Both the position numbers and the translations under genes were made by a program. The notes below the pieces were generated by a model, which did not search any database, had not been told where the DNA came from, and worked only from the letters and a program-made list of their open reading frames with translations. Shown here piece by piece: positions 28,801 through 57,011 of a stretch of DNA of 64,000 nucleotides (position 1 is its first letter; every line of letters begins with the position of its first letter). The stretch comes from Lepus europaeus (Eukaryota; Chordata; Mammalia; Lagomorpha; Leporidae): contig NC_084836.1 of NCBI RefSeq assembly GCF_033115175.1, positions 63,417,097 to 63,481,096 on the forward strand. The letters run 5' to 3'.

Positions 28801-31800
28801 AATCGATCAGGCAGAATAGTCTCCCTAAACTGAGGGCTGGATGTGCTTAAGGAGTTCTCCCCTCCAAGATATCTCATTATGCCCCTGTCCTGGTTCTCTC
28901 TACAAACTACACGTATTCCTGGCAGTATATTTGGTGTTAATTCTTGGCCCAGTTCTGACTTAGCCTTTGGTTTCTATTTCGCCACACACATGCCCTTTTT
29001 CCATAGAGGTTTTAGAGTATAAGAACCAAATGAGAGGGACACATCCCAACTCTTTTGTCAAGTCAAACACAAGTATGTACAGTGTGAAATTCCTAGTTTA
29101 CAAAAAACATATAGAGAGGGTAGGGTGAGAAGTATCACTATGTTCCTAAATCTGTATATGTATATATGAAATACTTGAAGCTTATATAACTTAAATAAAT
29201 CTTGAAAAACATTTTGAAAAACACATGGAGCACTTCCTGGGGAGAAAAATGGCTTTTAGGGAAAGAAAGAGCTAGCAAGTCTCCCTGGGGGCTCTGACAG
29301 CCCAGCTGTGTCTAAATGGGGAGGGGAGGGAAAGAACAGGGCTGAGGGGGCTGACCTGGTGGTAGTTGGAGAGGTTGCTGTGCATGTCAGCAATGTCCTC
29401 GCTGGACACTTCTTTGATGACCAGAGTCCGATCGTAGGAGATGAGGAAGCGACCATCACTGCCTTCACTTTCACTCGGGGGGCTTCTCGTAAGGGACACC
29501 TGGGACACAGAACAGGCTAGAGGCTCTCACCAGCCACGTGACCTGGGCAGGTCACCCAGCCACGCCCAGAGGCTCTTCTCCCCCTTCACATGGAGATACG
29601 AGTCAAAGCACAATGGTCAACTCATGCTTCTGGGAGTGGATAAAACCCTGGATAAGAGACGAGGCAAGGGTTCTTAATCCACTGTCTACATGTATACGGA
29701 CTGAATGATACGGAACGCAACATTCTTTTTTTTTTTGACAGGCAGAGTGGATAGTGAGAGAGAGAGACAGAGAGAAAGGTGTTCCTTTTTGCCATTGGTT
29801 CACCCTCCAATGGCCACTGCAGCGGGCGCATCTCGCTGATCCGAAGCCAGGAGCCAGGTGCTTCTCCTGGTCTCCCATGCGAGTGTAGGGCCCAAGGACT
29901 TGGGCCATCCTCCACTGCCTTCCCGGGCCATAGCAGAGAGCTGGCCTGGAAGAGGGGCAACCGGGATAGAATCTGGCGCCCCAACCGGGACTAGAACCCG
30001 GTGTGCCAGCGCCGCAAGGCGGAGGATTAGCCTGTTAATCCTCGGCGCCGGCCTGCAAAATTCTTAATGAATCTACATTCCCCACCCTCTCCCCAGGACT
30101 GAGCTTATAGCTTTAATTAGGTTTTTGAAGTTGTCTGTTACCATTAAAAAGATAAAAAATCATATCGACCAAGGCTCTCCTTTCTCCAAAAATGACTGTC
30201 CCAAGAACTCCCTGAGTTACTGCAGAGAAAGGATGGCCATCACCCCACAAGGGACTCTCACCAAGTAATCCTGGTCATCAATGCCAAACCGATCACGGAG
30301 GTTCCTGAAGACCTGGGGACAATACTCCTTGAACTTGAAATGACTGGGCAGATTTTCCCTGAAATGCAGGTTTTCACGGTAAGACAACAAGGTAATCATT
30401 TATTTCATATTTATATAGTACTTCACAGTGTATAAAACACCTTCCACACCTAATAGTCATTTGAGTCTCATAAAACCCCATCAGCTACTTTAAGAGGAAC
30501 ACTGTTCCATTTTATGGAAAAGGAACGTGCCTCTCAGGGGAGCTGAAGGCCCCTGCCTAAGTCACACAGCTGGCAAGTGGGCTGGGTAGAGCCAGACCCC
30601 ACTGTCTGGGGAGACGCTGGCATCTCCGACATTTCAAGCACCGAGACACATCCTACAGTGAGCAGCGGGAACCACTGTTCTGGATGGCATCTTCTCATCC
30701 CAGAACGGCTTTATTTCAGGGAGTTCTTATCAGAAGCTAATGGGAACAGCATCTGCATGCATTTGCTCTACGGAGTTGTCAGGCTAGAGGAGAGAGTGTA
30801 GGGAACATCAGAAATTGTTTGAATGGTTTCCTGTGTACCAAACTGCAGCGGGAAGGACATCTGACCACACAGCTTGCACACTGACCTTTAGATCTGAAAC
30901 CTTCAGCTCTCTGTATCTGTTATGATTACTCACAATTCTCTTCCTACGAAGGCTGACGTGAGAATGGCAGGAATTGCTACTTACCTATGGAAAAGGTGGT
31001 TGTTGACCTTGATCTTGGAGCTGGCCTTGAAGTCATCTGGCAGCAGCATCACTGGAGGAGGCACCTGGCTGAGCTCATTGATCTGATAAGGCAAGACATA
31101 AATGGGGGCAATGAGTGGTGCCGAGTGACGCATATGCTCTGTCTGTGCAGAATCAGGAGAGGACAACTCAAACCCGACTCTAAAAGCACCGGCTGGCGCT
31201 GGGCACTGTGGAACCCTGGGTTAGGCTGCCACTTGGGATGGCTGCATCCATATCAGAGCACTAGTTCGAGTCCTGGCTGCTCCTCTTCCGATCCAGCTCC
31301 CTCCTAATGCACCTGGGACGCAGAGTCCCTGCCACTCACATGAGAGAACTGGCTCCTGGCTTCAGCCTGGCCCAGCCCTGGCTGTTCCGACCATTTCAGG
31401 AGTGACCCAGCAGACGAAAGATCGCTTTCTCTCTGTTTCTCCCTCCCTCTTTATTCTTTTAAACAAACAAACAAATGAATCATTCTAAAATAAACAAATA
31501 AAAGCATCGGCTACGCATATGCTTGAGGAAAGTGAAAGAGCCTGTGCAAGCCCGGGGGCACTGCAGCAAGCAATCCTCACACTCACACCCCCACAGAACT
31601 TCATGCTCACAACAGTCGTTTTATATTAAGCAAACTCTGTAAGCAACTCAGCACTATTTTTAAAACTGTGAGAAATTCTAGAAAAAAAAAATACCCTCAG
31701 CAAACCTAAGACAAACAGTTACATGCTCCATTTTTTAAAAAACCCATTCTGCAAGTGCCCAACAGGGTCAATGGGACTCCGAGGTCAATGGTGGCAGGCA

Positions 31801-34560
31801 GAATGAGTTGCCTAGGGTGGGCGTTTGACACAGCAGTAAAGACACCAGTTAGGACACCCACATCCTGTATCCACGCCTGGGTTTGAGCTTCATTGCAGCT
31901 CTCAATTCTCATGTGTACCTGGGAGGCAGCAGGTGACGGCTCAAGTACTTAAGTTCCTGCCACCCACACAGGAGACCCAGATTGAGTTCCCAGCTTTTGA
32001 CTTTGACCTGGCCCAGCCCTGGCTGTTGCAGGCATTTGGAGAATGAACCAGTGGATGGAAGATATTTCTATGTATCTATTTCTGTGCTTTTCAAATATAT
32101 AAAAAAAATTTTAAAAATTTTAAAAACAAAATATTTTAACATGCAGAGGTAAACAAATTTTAAAAAATCACCCATGTCCTTTAAAAGGCATCTTTTTTAA
32201 AATTAATGTATTTGAACGTCACAGTTACAGACAGAGATGGATCTTCCATCCTCTGGTTCACTCCCTAGATGGCTGCAACAGCCAGGGCTGCGCCAGGAGC
32301 TTCAGGGTCTCTCCCCCGTGGGTGGCAGGGGTCTTGGGCCATCTTCCACTGCTTTTTCCAGGCCACTACCATGGAGCTGGACTGGAAGTAGAGCAGCTAG
32401 GACTCTAATCGGCGCCCATATGGAATGGTGGCATTGCAGGCGGCAGCTTTACCCACTACGCCACAATGTCAGCCTCTAAAGGTATCCTCTTATAAACAGA
32501 AAGAGTCCTTCCAGAGCACTCTGACCCAGCTCTCTGCCCGGCTAGGTGTATGGCAAAGGAAGAGCTGATGTCAGGGGGAATGCAGGAGATCAGAGGATAT
32601 GAGCTCATCAGATCTCTCTCTAAAGCCAAGCCAACCTCCAACCCAAAGACTGCAAGCTTTGCATGCGCTCCTCAGGCCCCGGGATCTACGCTCTGCTAAT
32701 TCTGGGCAGAAAAGGAGCTCCTACCAAGTCCCAGGGAGATGTGCTTTGTTGCTGGTGCTGCTGCAGTATCAGCTGCCTTTAATTGTGCATGCATCACAGA
32801 CTCTAATCACTAATCTAGGTAAGCTCCCCTCCTAGACTGTGAGCTTTCCAAGGGCAAGGACCCATTTTAGTCCTCTGCATCTCTCAGGGGCCCAGCTCGC
32901 ACAACATCCCACACACGGTGGTCCCCAAGAGTTTATCAAATGAATGCACGGAGGCTTTGCTCATCCTTGCACGATCATTAGAGAGAGGTTATGAATTGCG
33001 ATCTAACCTAAATCCCACACAATGCAGTGCATCCAATTTCCTCGTGTTCTCAGGCGAAAAGGAGGACAGAACATATTCCTCAAAAAAAAAAACCACTTGA
33101 GATTTCTAGCCTAAAATGCAGCTGAGGCTCTTCCTACCCCCTCCTCACCACCTGCTTAGAGGCTGAATCATCACGAAGGCATATGCTCAAGGAATTTCTC
33201 CATTCCAGACACTTGAAGGAGACGTCTGTAGCTGGAGGGTAGGGTGTGGAAGCTAAGGCATACACACCTGGGGCAGCTGAGGCAGCTCTTACATGTAATT
33301 CCCCCAATCCTTACCAAAGGAAAGTCCTTCCTGTTAGCTTCCCACAGGAAGGGATGAGTCACTGCAAGGTGCACACGTGAGGCCGTGCTACCTCCATCAG
33401 CCTTGCCTCAGCTCGGCTGCTGGGAAGACACAAGCACCCAGAGAGCCACAAGTGCAGAAGGGGACCAAGGGACCCGGCCCGACATTCTGAATCACAAATT
33501 AAGAACGTGGCAAAAACTGCATTCTTCCTCAGCCCTTCCACCTCCACAAGCCTACGAAGGACTACAACAATTCAAGGCTGCTGACTTCTAAAATACTCCC
33601 TGTCACATTTAAGATCGCTGCCTCCCTCCCATTCCCCAGTGGGCGGGGTGGGGGCGTGACACCTGTTCTTCCTTCCCGGGAAGCATCATCAGGAAAGGCC
33701 ACGCACAGCCTTCCCTGGCCTCCTCCCGACGCCCAGGTTATACTCTCCAGGGCGGTTTCCCGTTTTGAAAGTTCACCCACACAGTGTATCCATGTCCTGG
33801 GCTCCTTAGCTCTCTCCCTGGTCAAAGCCGATCCCCGCTTGTACCAAGTGCCGCCATCCAGTCCCGAGTGAGTGCAGCCTCTAGGCTGGGAGGGGGCAGG
33901 GCCTATCTAAAATGCTGTACCTCCGGAAGGGATAAGCAGGACTACAAGGTCCGGGAAATCTAACGCTTCCCTAGACAAAGCCAAGGCTCCGAAATCAAGC
34001 ACTGGGGCCCGGACGCAAGGTGGAAAGGAAAGGGGACCACCCCCTTCCTCCAGCCACCCCCTCTGTTTCTCCCTCTCCCACCGAGACTTCATCACCTCCA
34101 ACCCCAAAGAGACATTACCCCACACGAGGTCCTTCCCGCGGGAGCCCAGTACTGGCTAGGCTCCGGTGCCGGTGGCTGGGGCCGGACCCGGCAGTAAGGA
34201 GTTAAGGGCGGAGGGGAGGGTAGAAACAGTCCACCCCAGGAGGAACACCTGGGGGCTGGCCGGCAGAGCCCGGGCAGCCCGTGGCAGAGTGGCAGCGCGA
34301 GGAGATCTGGAAACAGAGATGTCCCGTGGCGCCGGGGCTGAGGGCTGGGGTCGGGGGTGGGGGTGGGGGCTAGGGCCGGTTCTTACCGAGTGGGCTACAC
34401 CCCACAGGAACACGCCCACCAGCGGGTCGGCCGCCCGGAACACCTTCACCTTCTGCTGCACGAAATGCTTCTTCTTGGTTTTGGAGGCGAAGCCGAAACC
34501 CGGGCCGGGGCCCGCTGCCGCTGCCGGGACGGTGGCCGGCGGGACCGAGGAGGACGCCAT
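24685..34560 (-). CDS. PIP4K2C: Phosphatidylinositol-5-phosphate 4-kinase type 2 gamma
   Basis: A type II PIP kinase that converts PI5P to PI(4,5)P2 on internal membranes; the gamma form is the least active. Exons in order: 34387-34560, 30985-31082, 30262-30358, 29356-29499, 26719-26865, 26539-26577, 25903-26016, 25205-25472, 24945-25048, 24685-24765. They total 1266 nt, 421 residues plus stop, the human length. The protein opens [19 protein letters not shown] and carries the PIPK core: [37 protein letters not shown], the [11 protein letters not shown] catalytic segment, the [10 protein letters not shown] metal site and the activation loop [18 protein letters not shown]. It ends [11 protein letters not shown]. 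Two donors are weak (GTGATG after 26539 and after 25903). Intron 7 holds a long CTTT tract close to its donor. The frame is intact. Confidence 0.97.
25767..25866. repeat. (GAAA)n microsatellite in PIP4K2C intron 7
   Basis: Roughly 22 GAAA units follow an A13 run. On the transcribed strand this is a (CTTT)n pyrimidine tract starting about 35 bases after the exon 7 donor and ending in T-rich sequence followed by AAG. Confidence 0.97.
27708..28038 (+). mobile_element. C-SINE with target-site duplication
   Basis: Complete lagomorph SINE: tRNA-like head (GACTGGCGCTGTGGTGTAGC, GGTTCAAGTCC B box), body and (AAATA)n/poly-A tail. It is flanked by imperfect direct repeats AGAAGCGACTTTA (27695-27707) and AGAAGTGACTTTA (28039-28051). 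Confidence 0.95.
28330..28690 (+). repeat. LINE-2-like 3' end
   Basis: CCTCTGCCTAGAATGCGCTC, the phrase ACCAAGAGCTCCTCAGGG and a final AATATGTGTTGAG follow the order of the L2 3' end. The copy is ancient and diverged. Confidence 0.55.
29728..30054 (-). mobile_element. C-SINE with target-site duplication
   Basis: Reverse-orientation copy ending GGCGCCGGCC, with GCAACATTCTT before and GCAAAATTCTT after. It lies in PIP4K2C intron 3, in the sense orientation of the gene. Confidence 0.95.
30395..30600 (+). repeat. MIR-like ancient SINE
   Basis: Recognisable MIR core: TATAGTACTTCACAGTGTAT, CATTTTATGGAAAAGGAA, then AAGTCACACAGCTGGCAAGT. Confidence 0.65.
31192..31500 (+). mobile_element. C-SINE in PIP4K2C intron 1
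   Basis: Copy flanked by AAAGCACCGGCT and AAAGCATCGGCT; its head is diverged from the youngest type. Confidence 0.9.
31812..32112 (+). mobile_element. Older C-SINE in PIP4K2C intron 1
   Basis: Head diverged (GGTGGGCGTTTGACACAGCA), but the body phrases GGAGACCCAGATTGAGTTCC and GAATGAACCAGTGGATGGAA are clear. Confidence 0.85.
32193..32476 (-). mobile_element. C-SINE in PIP4K2C intron 1
   Basis: Reverse copy ending CCCACTACGCCACAATGTCA; imperfect flanking AAAGGCATC and AAAGGTATC. Confidence 0.9.
32833..32945 (+). repeat. LINE-2-like 3' end fragment
   Basis: CTAGACTGTGAGCTTTCCAA then GGGCAAGGACCCATTTTAG matches the pattern of the L2 terminal segment. Confidence 0.55.
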
Positions 34561-34930
34561 AGTCTCCCGCGCACCGGGCCGAGCGTAAGCGGGGAGCCGG
34601 CCGCGATCCCGGCGCCAGACCCCGGAAGCGGTGCTCACCTGCACCGCCGTCACGTGACCGGAGACCAGCCCCGCAGGCGCGCGGGCGAGGGGCGGGGCGG
34701 CGGTGGCTCCGCCCCCCCGCGCCTGCGGCGCAGCCTGCGCGGTGGGTGGGCTCACCTGGCTCGGTGGGCGGCTTGCCGGTGCCGGGTCTCCGGAGGGCGG
34801 AGAGCAGCCGGCGAGGCCCGGACCCGTGGACTGGGCGTGCGAGGTGCGGCTGGAACTGACCGCTTCACTCTCAGGTCCCGGGCTGCCTTGCTGCGAAGTC
34901 GCCGCCTTCCGGTGTTACCCAGTTCCTGAC
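34160..34930 (-). promoter_or_regulatory. PIP4K2C: CpG island, PIP4K2C promoter
   Basis: CpG-dense block containing exon 1 and at least 350 bases upstream of the ATG at 34560. CACGTGAC (E-box/CLEAR-like) lies at about 34651-34658. No TATA box is evident. Confidence 0.75.
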
Positions 34931-35553
34931 AAATCTCCCGCCCGCGGCTCACGGGCGAGCTTTTTCTTTCCTGAGGGGTTGGGGAAGGGCAGGCGCTGGA
35001 AATCCAAAACGCTAGCTTACGTAAATTCATGCATTCATTCAACAAGCGTTTATTTGTACCAGGTCCTGTTCTGGGGGCTGATTCTCCTCATTTGATTGGG
35101 GCAGCGATAGGACCGTCCTGCCCCTGTTCAGAGTCTAAAGGCCGAGGTGGGACAAGGGGCTGTAGACTGGAGCTGTGTGTGGCCTTCAGAGAGGAGAGCG
35201 TGCGGGTACGGAGGGCTGCGTGGGGTTCAGGGCTACGGGTGAACAGCTTTCTAGGCAGAACAGTGGACAAAGACAGGGAGACGAGAACTAGTCTGCTTCT
35301 GGGAGCTGTAACTAGCAAGGTGGGGCTGGAACTTAAGAACCGAGGGAAGAAGCAAGACAAGGTTAGAGAGGGTAGGCGCTGGGGTCACTCAAGTGGTTTT
35401 AATCTCCTTAGTGGGCTTTGAGAGGGATGGCTTGGGCCTCGTTCTGGAGGGAGGGGCGCCGGAGTGTTGCAGAAGTTGGGGCAAAGAGAAAGAACCAAAG
35501 CAGTAGCCGGGAGGCTGGAAAGCAGAGGACGGCAGTCAAGATTGGGAAAATCC

Positions 35554-35818
35554 GGGGCCGGCATCCCGCATGGGCACTGGTTGGAGTCCCAGCTGCTTCA
35601 CTTTCAATCCAGCTCTCTGCTAATGCCCCCTGGGAAAGCAGCAGAAGATGGCCCAAGTCCTTGGGTCCCTGCACCTTCCTGGGAGACCCGGAAGAAGCTT
35701 CTGGCTCCTGGATATGACCTGGCCTGGCCGTGGCCCTTTTGGCCATTTGGGGAGTGAACCAGTGGATGGAAGATGTTCTCCCTCCCCCAACTCTGATTTT
35801 CAAATAAATAAATAACTC
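35554..35818 (+). mobile_element. 5'-deleted C-SINE
   Basis: The head jumps from GGGGCCGGC straight to ATCCCGCATGGGC, missing about 50 bases of the tRNA-like part; body and tail are normal. Confidence 0.9.
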
Positions 35819-36392
35819 GAGACCGATATTAACAAGGAAAATGCAAAGTGCCCAAGTCGGTGTCACTTTGAGTTATTTTTGTATTAGGGTTCTAGGTAGG
35901 AATCTCAAGAATGAAGGATCTAGGTGGAATGCGCTTTGGCCGGAAGGAAGCAAAGGGTAGGAGCACACAGGTCAGTGTAGGTGTCAGGGGCATCACCGCC
36001 ATGCTCAGCACCCCCGGGGGCCCTTTGAAGCAGCTGATGGGGAGGGGTGCTAGGAGTGGGGATTTGGACCAGGTGCTCTGGAGGGAGGAAAGGCGCAGAG
36101 CAAGGGGGCAGAGGGAACACCAAGTGGCATGGGGGCTCCAGCAGGCTGAGTAGGTTCTCCGTCCACAGTCGCCCCAATGTTTTGGTCATGCAGAAGCTTT
36201 GGAGTCTGAGCCAGAGGAGTCAGCGTGGGACAAGGGAATTGACTGTTAGGGAGGGATGGGGACACACAGGAGAGGGAGGAGGTGATGCTGGGACTGAATA
36301 ATGGGTGGGGTAAAAAGAGAAGAGAATATGTTACATTACAAACTACCTAGACATCTGCCAATAGAGGAATGATTGGATAAGCTATGGGGTGC

Positions 36393-36660
36393 TAGGACCA
36401 ACATTGTGGCACCATGGGTTAGGCTACCTCTGCGACGTTGGCATTCCATCCAGCTCCCCACTAATGCACCTGTGGAAGTGGTGGAAGAGGGCCCATGTGC
36501 TAGAGCCCCTGCAACCCACGTGGGAGACCCCGAAGGAGTTCTGGGTTCCTGGCTTCAGCCTGGCCCAGCCCTGGCTGTTACCACCATTTGGGGAGTGAGC
36601 CAGCAGGTAGAAGATCTCTCTCTCTCTCTCTACCTTTTCAATAAATAAAATGTATCTTTT
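36393..36660 (+). mobile_element. C-SINE
   Basis: Full-type body with CT tract and an AATAAATAAAA tail; a short deletion follows the tRNA-like part. Confidence 0.88.
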
Positions 36661-36689
36661 AAAAATTATGGGGTAGTTTAAAAATTTGT

Positions 36690-36930
36690 GTTAAAAATAT
36701 TTTTGGCAGAGAGTGAGCAAGTCACATCTGCTGGTTCACTCCCCAGACGCCCGAAATGCTCAGGTCTGTGCTGAATTCAGAAGCTGCAAACTCCACCCAG
36801 GTCTCCTACGTGGGTGGCAGGGGTCACTCTCTTGAACAGTCACCACTGCCTACCAGGGTCTGTATTAGCAAGAAGCTGGAATCAGAAATCCAGTTAGGAC
36901 TTGAACCCAGGTATTCTCTGTAATCCAAAT
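36690..36930 (-). mobile_element. Old C-SINE
   Basis: Reverse copy with TGGTTCACTCCCCAGACGC, CCCAGGTCTCCTACGTGGGT and GGACTTGAACCCAGG. Confidence 0.8.
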
Positions 36931-36956
36931 AAACTAATCTTTAAAAAAGAGAAAGA

Positions 36957-37273
36957 GGGCCAGCGCCATGGCTCACTTGGTTAATCCTCCACCTGTGGCA
37001 CCGTATGGGCGCCGGGTTCTAGTCCCGGTTGCTCCTCTTCCGGTCCAGCTCTCTGCTGTGGCCCGGGAAGGCAGTGGAGGATGGCCCCAGTACTTGGGCC
37101 CCTGCACCTGCAAGGGAGACCAGGAGGAAGCACCTGGCTCCTGGCTTCAGATGGGTGCAGCACCGGCTATGGCGGCCATTTGAGGGGTGAACCAACGGAG
37201 GGAAGACCTTTCTGTCTCTCACTGTCTAACTCATCTGTCAAATAAATAGAAAATAACTAAAATTTTAAAAAAA
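36957..37273 (+). mobile_element. C-SINE
   Basis: Near-consensus head GGGCCAGCGCCATGGCTCAC and complete body; tail CAAATAAATAG. Confidence 0.95.
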
Positions 37274-37300
37274 GAAACTACCAAACTGTCTTAGAAAGAA

Positions 37301-37634
37301 GGGGGCACTGGCGCTATGGCATAGCAGGACAACAGCCGCCTGTAGTGCTGGCATCCCATATGTGTGCCAGTTTGAGTCCTGGCTGCTCCAGTTCCCATCC
37401 AGCTTTCTGCAATGGCCCGGGAAAGCAGTAGAAGATGGCACAAATCCTTGGGCTCCTGCACCCACGTGGGAGACTTGGAAGAAGCTCCTGGCTTCAGATT
37501 GGCACAGCTCTAGGCATTGCAGCCAATTGGGGAGTGAACCAGCAGATGGAAGACCTCTCTGTCTCACTTTCTGCCTCTCCTTCTCTCTCTGTGTAAGTCT
37601 GACTTTCAAATAAATAAATCTTTAAAAAAAAGAG
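37301..37634 (+). mobile_element. C-SINE
   Basis: Complete copy just beyond the KIF5A 3' end, with head GCACTGGCGCTATGGCATAG and AAATAAATAAATC tail. Confidence 0.95.
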
Positions 37635-37881
37635 AAGGAAAACTGTTTTACCTGCTAGGTTCGATGCCTGTTCCTACATGTATTTTAGTGAGTGAACTAA
37701 TGTATATTGGCATGAAATGATCTGCAGGATAGTCAAGTGGGGAAGAACCTGTATGTAAGTATACAGAAAAACATCTGAGGGTGCATACCAGGCCATCAGA
37801 TGCTATTACACGCAATCAAGGGAGTGAGGCTGGGGGGGTGGTAAGGAAGACATACAACGCAGCGTCATCACTGAGCTTATT

Positions 37882-37887
37882 TTTATT
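37882..37887 (-). promoter_or_regulatory. KIF5A: Polyadenylation signal of KIF5A
   Basis: AATAAA on the - strand about 3.1 kb past the KIF5A stop. Another candidate hexamer lies near 38604-38609. Confidence 0.55.
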
Positions 37888-38479
37888 TTAAAGGTATCTA
37901 TGTACACCAAGTAAATACACACTGGGGTTTGTGCAGTTTGGTTTGTCTTCCACACCGGCATGCAACATTTTGGCAGATGTGAGTGGGCGGGCCAGATGCC
38001 CCTTGTGGCGACCCTGGCCCTCGGGGAGAGTTCGTGGTGAGTGTGGGGAGCAGGGGGAGGATAGAGTGTGAAGCTTCTGGTGAGGGGGTGTGTGCTGTTG
38101 CTCGCTGATTTCAGTGAGGAGACCCTTGTATCTTGCTACAGAGCTGGCTGCTCCTCTGGCCCCTCCTCATCCGCCCCGCACCTTCACGCTATCTCCCATG
38201 ATTCCCGAAAGAACCAGTGGGCGGCAGATGACACGAACCCCCTGGGCTCCTAGAGAGCAGCCCAGGTCCATAGCTGTGTAGGTGTCATCCCTCCTCTGGG
38301 ATCAGCCCCAACAGTGCGGCTCACCTACCCACCCTTTTCCCCCTCGTGGGTTTTGGCTTGGTGTAGGGGAGCCAGATTAGACTCCCTTCTTCAGAGCAGT
38401 GGTTTCAAATCCCTCTCTAGACCCTTAGGATCTCTTAGGACTGCTAAAGTACTTCTCCACTAGTGAAACACTTTCTACC

Positions 38480-38548
38480 CAAAAAAAAAAAAAAAAAAAA
38501 AAAAAGCAAACTGCTCAGGCCTGCACTATATATATATATATATATATG
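38480..38548. repeat. Poly-A run and (TA)n microsatellite
   Basis: A run of about 25 A, then an 11-unit TA repeat, both inside the KIF5A 3' UTR. Confidence 0.9.
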
Positions 38549-39655
38549 TTCTAGTTAAGATTTGTTTCGGAAAAAAAAAATTGTCTAAGTCACTGCTTTG
38601 GATTTATTCCATACCCTCTGGTCATTTTTCCCCTTAACTGCTAACAAGGGCCCAACAGGGGGCAGCGACACGTTCCCTGAAGGCGTGGCAGGCGACAGGG
38701 CCTGTGTTCACCAGCTGGCACTGACGCTGGGCTGTCTTTCCTGACTTAGCGGTGGCGAGGTGGTCCAGCTGGAGGACCCTCATCTCCCATCCCACGTCAG
38801 ACTGGAGCTTTGGACACCAGACTTTCTTTCTCGGCTTGGACTGTCTAGTGGCTTCCATCCTTGTAGTTACCTGGAAAACCACCTTAGCACCATGTGGAAG
38901 GAAAGGACCACCTGCGGGAGAGGGGACCGGGTGTGGGCGGAGGATGGCTGGGGTGGGGGGCCCTGGAAAACCTGCCCTGCCCTTTTCTTTAAAGTGCACT
39001 TAATACCAGCTGGGGACAACACAGAAGGACATCTTTGGGGCAGGGGGTATATGTCAGGGAGAAGTCCAGCTCCACTTGTAAGAAAGGCATCCAGAGAGAT
39101 TGTGCCAACGAACTGGGAGCCCCCAATTCCAAGGGTAGAGCTGGGGAGAACCTGGAGGCCAGTTCGGGAGAAAGGACCCCAGCTCAACGCTTCAACCTGA
39201 CGCTGTGACAACAACACTTAGGACTCTCCGGGCTCGTTCAGCCCCCAAACCCAAGGAGTCAGTCATTCTGACTTGTCCTCGCCTGGAACCACCGTGGGCA
39301 GAGGAGCAGCCACCAACAGCTGCTGGGCGGGGTTCTACCACCTGGGTTTTCACAGCGGTTGGAAGCAGCCCTGACTTCTGGCCGTGAGATCTGGGATGCA
39401 GAATGTCAATGGAAGGGAAAGGCACACGGCCCCTCGAGCAATCCAGATTCTCGGGAAAACAAAGGGAGGCAAAAAGTTGAGCGGTGGTGAAGCCCTGGGG
39501 TCCCCCGACTCAGGTGGTGGGTGTCTGAAGCAGATCGTGTGTGAATTAGCAGCCCTTCCGTGTCACCCTCCCCTGCGCTGCACGTGAGCGAGGCACGAGG
39601 AAGTCATTTCTGCGTCTTCTTAGGATGCCAAGACATTCTTCCGCTTAAGGCTTTG

Positions 39656-39693
39656 TGTGTCCGTGTGTGTCCGTGTGTGTGTGTGTGTGTGTA
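39656..39693. repeat. (TG)n tract in KIF5A 3' UTR
   Basis: Interrupted TGTG/CCGTG repeats then about 10 uninterrupted GT units. Confidence 0.9.
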
Positions 39694-41005
39694 CAGAGAC
39701 AGAGAAAGGCCGCAGCCCTCCAGCTCCCGTTTCTCCTTTTGTCATCTCTGTGACCTCTATCAGCAACTAATACCACTCAGTGTGAGAGACGAAGGTATGA
39801 AGGAGACAGAAGGAACACGTGCCCTCCTCTCTATCGCCCCAATCGAGGAGGGCAGACTAGGCTTAGCGATTGCTCAGTACATGGTTAGATACTCAGAGAG
39901 TGAGACAGAGAAGAGAGACGTAGCAGCAACTTTGATCTATAGATACAGAGCGAGCAAACATCAAACATCGCACATCGGGACGACAGGGGCGGGGGCGGCT
40001 AGTATTGGAGACCACAGGTTTGCAGCATGCTGAGAGAAGAGGCCTCGGTCCCTCTTAGAAACTGGGAAAGAAAGAGAAAGAGCGTGTGAGGAGCCAGCTG
40101 GCAGCCCAGACACTGCCTGGGGACGGGCGCACACACAGGTTCATAGTCCTGCTCCTTCGCTCAGCCCCTCCTCCCCACCCGATTTCTCTGCTTCTCACAC
40201 CTTTCTGCTGGTGCGTGTATGGCCCATTGTCCTGGGCGCCCCTGCAGAGGGCCAGGGAGGGAGGTGCAGGCCAGAAGAGAATGGCTCTGTTCTCCAAAAG
40301 TGGACAATAAAACAGGATCCCAGGGCCCAGTCACCAACGAGGCGTGATGACCCACGAGATCCAGGAAGGTACCCGTGTGGCTGGAGGTAGGAAAGGAGGG
40401 AAGTGCTGGGAGCTGGTGAGAGAACCCTTTCCGCCTCCAGGGAGCAGAGGGATGACCTGCACCCAGGGTAACACCAAAGCTCGACCTGGCAGGTGCTTCC
40501 TCAGTATGGGTGCATACACAGGTAGGGCAGGAGGAAGGCGAACATCACCTTGACTGGAGATGCCTTGGTTTGGAAAATATCTATCCATCTGAAGCCATGT
40601 TAGGGTGGAGGTAGGAGAGCTGAGATCATCTCTCAAGGCCTCCGGTATCTAAGTCTGTGACCTGCCTGTGGCTTTAGAGCCACAGTGCCCGGGTTTGCTC
40701 CTTTTGATGTGTGGCGGCGCCCCCTAGCGGCAGGAGGGCAGGAGTGCTGTGGTTACTCCGGCAGCTGAAGGGAGAGTTGGGAAGAGTGGGGAGGTGGGTC
40801 CTGAGTTTCTGTACAGATGCAGCCCCGGAGAGGGGGAACCAAGAGGTGAGCACTGAGTACACAGTCTAAGTTTTGAAATGGTGGAGAAAAAAACAGAAGC
40901 AGGAGGACTAAAGAGGCGTGGGCAGGAAAGGAGGCAGCCTGCAGTGGTCCGGGGAAGAGCTGGAAGCTACCTGACAGTGCAGGTGCGGAGCCGTCCTGTG
41001 GGAGA

Positions 41006-56674
<15,669 letters not shown>

Positions 56675-57011
56675 TCAGACATCAGCAGGCAGAGCGCGAT
56701 GGAGCAGAACTCCCACAGCCCCGTCCAACAGCCCGAGTCAGGCATCCTGTTCCTCAATCCTTCGGGTACTCAGAAAACCGGGGTGTGGCAGGAACTAGAG
56801 AGAGCAGCGAAGTTCAGTCCGGACAGCAGGAGGTGCGTCTGTGTGGCCAAGTGTCACCCAGTGAGATGGCCAGAGGGGATCGCAGTCCCCTGTGATGGTT
56901 TATGCTCCACCACCCCACAGCCCCTGCCCGAGAAACCAAACGAGAAAAGACATCAGGGCCACCAGCTGTGGAAAGTGAAGAACTACTCATCAACATTAAA
57001 AACCATCTCTG

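Larger units (their letters stand above)
34931..37881. other. Intergenic region between PIP4K2C and KIF5A
   Basis: About 3 kb separating two - strand genes: the PIP4K2C promoter to the left and the KIF5A 3' end to the right. It holds five C-SINE copies and no supportable gene. Confidence 0.6.
37888..41005 (-). other. KIF5A: KIF5A 3' UTR
   Basis: Long SINE-free 3' UTR between the stop (41006-41008) and the AATAAA. It contains A25 (about 38480-38505), (TA)n at 38527-38548 and (TG)n at about 39656-39693. Lack of SINEs in 3 kb flanked by dense SINEs suggests constraint. Confidence 0.6.
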
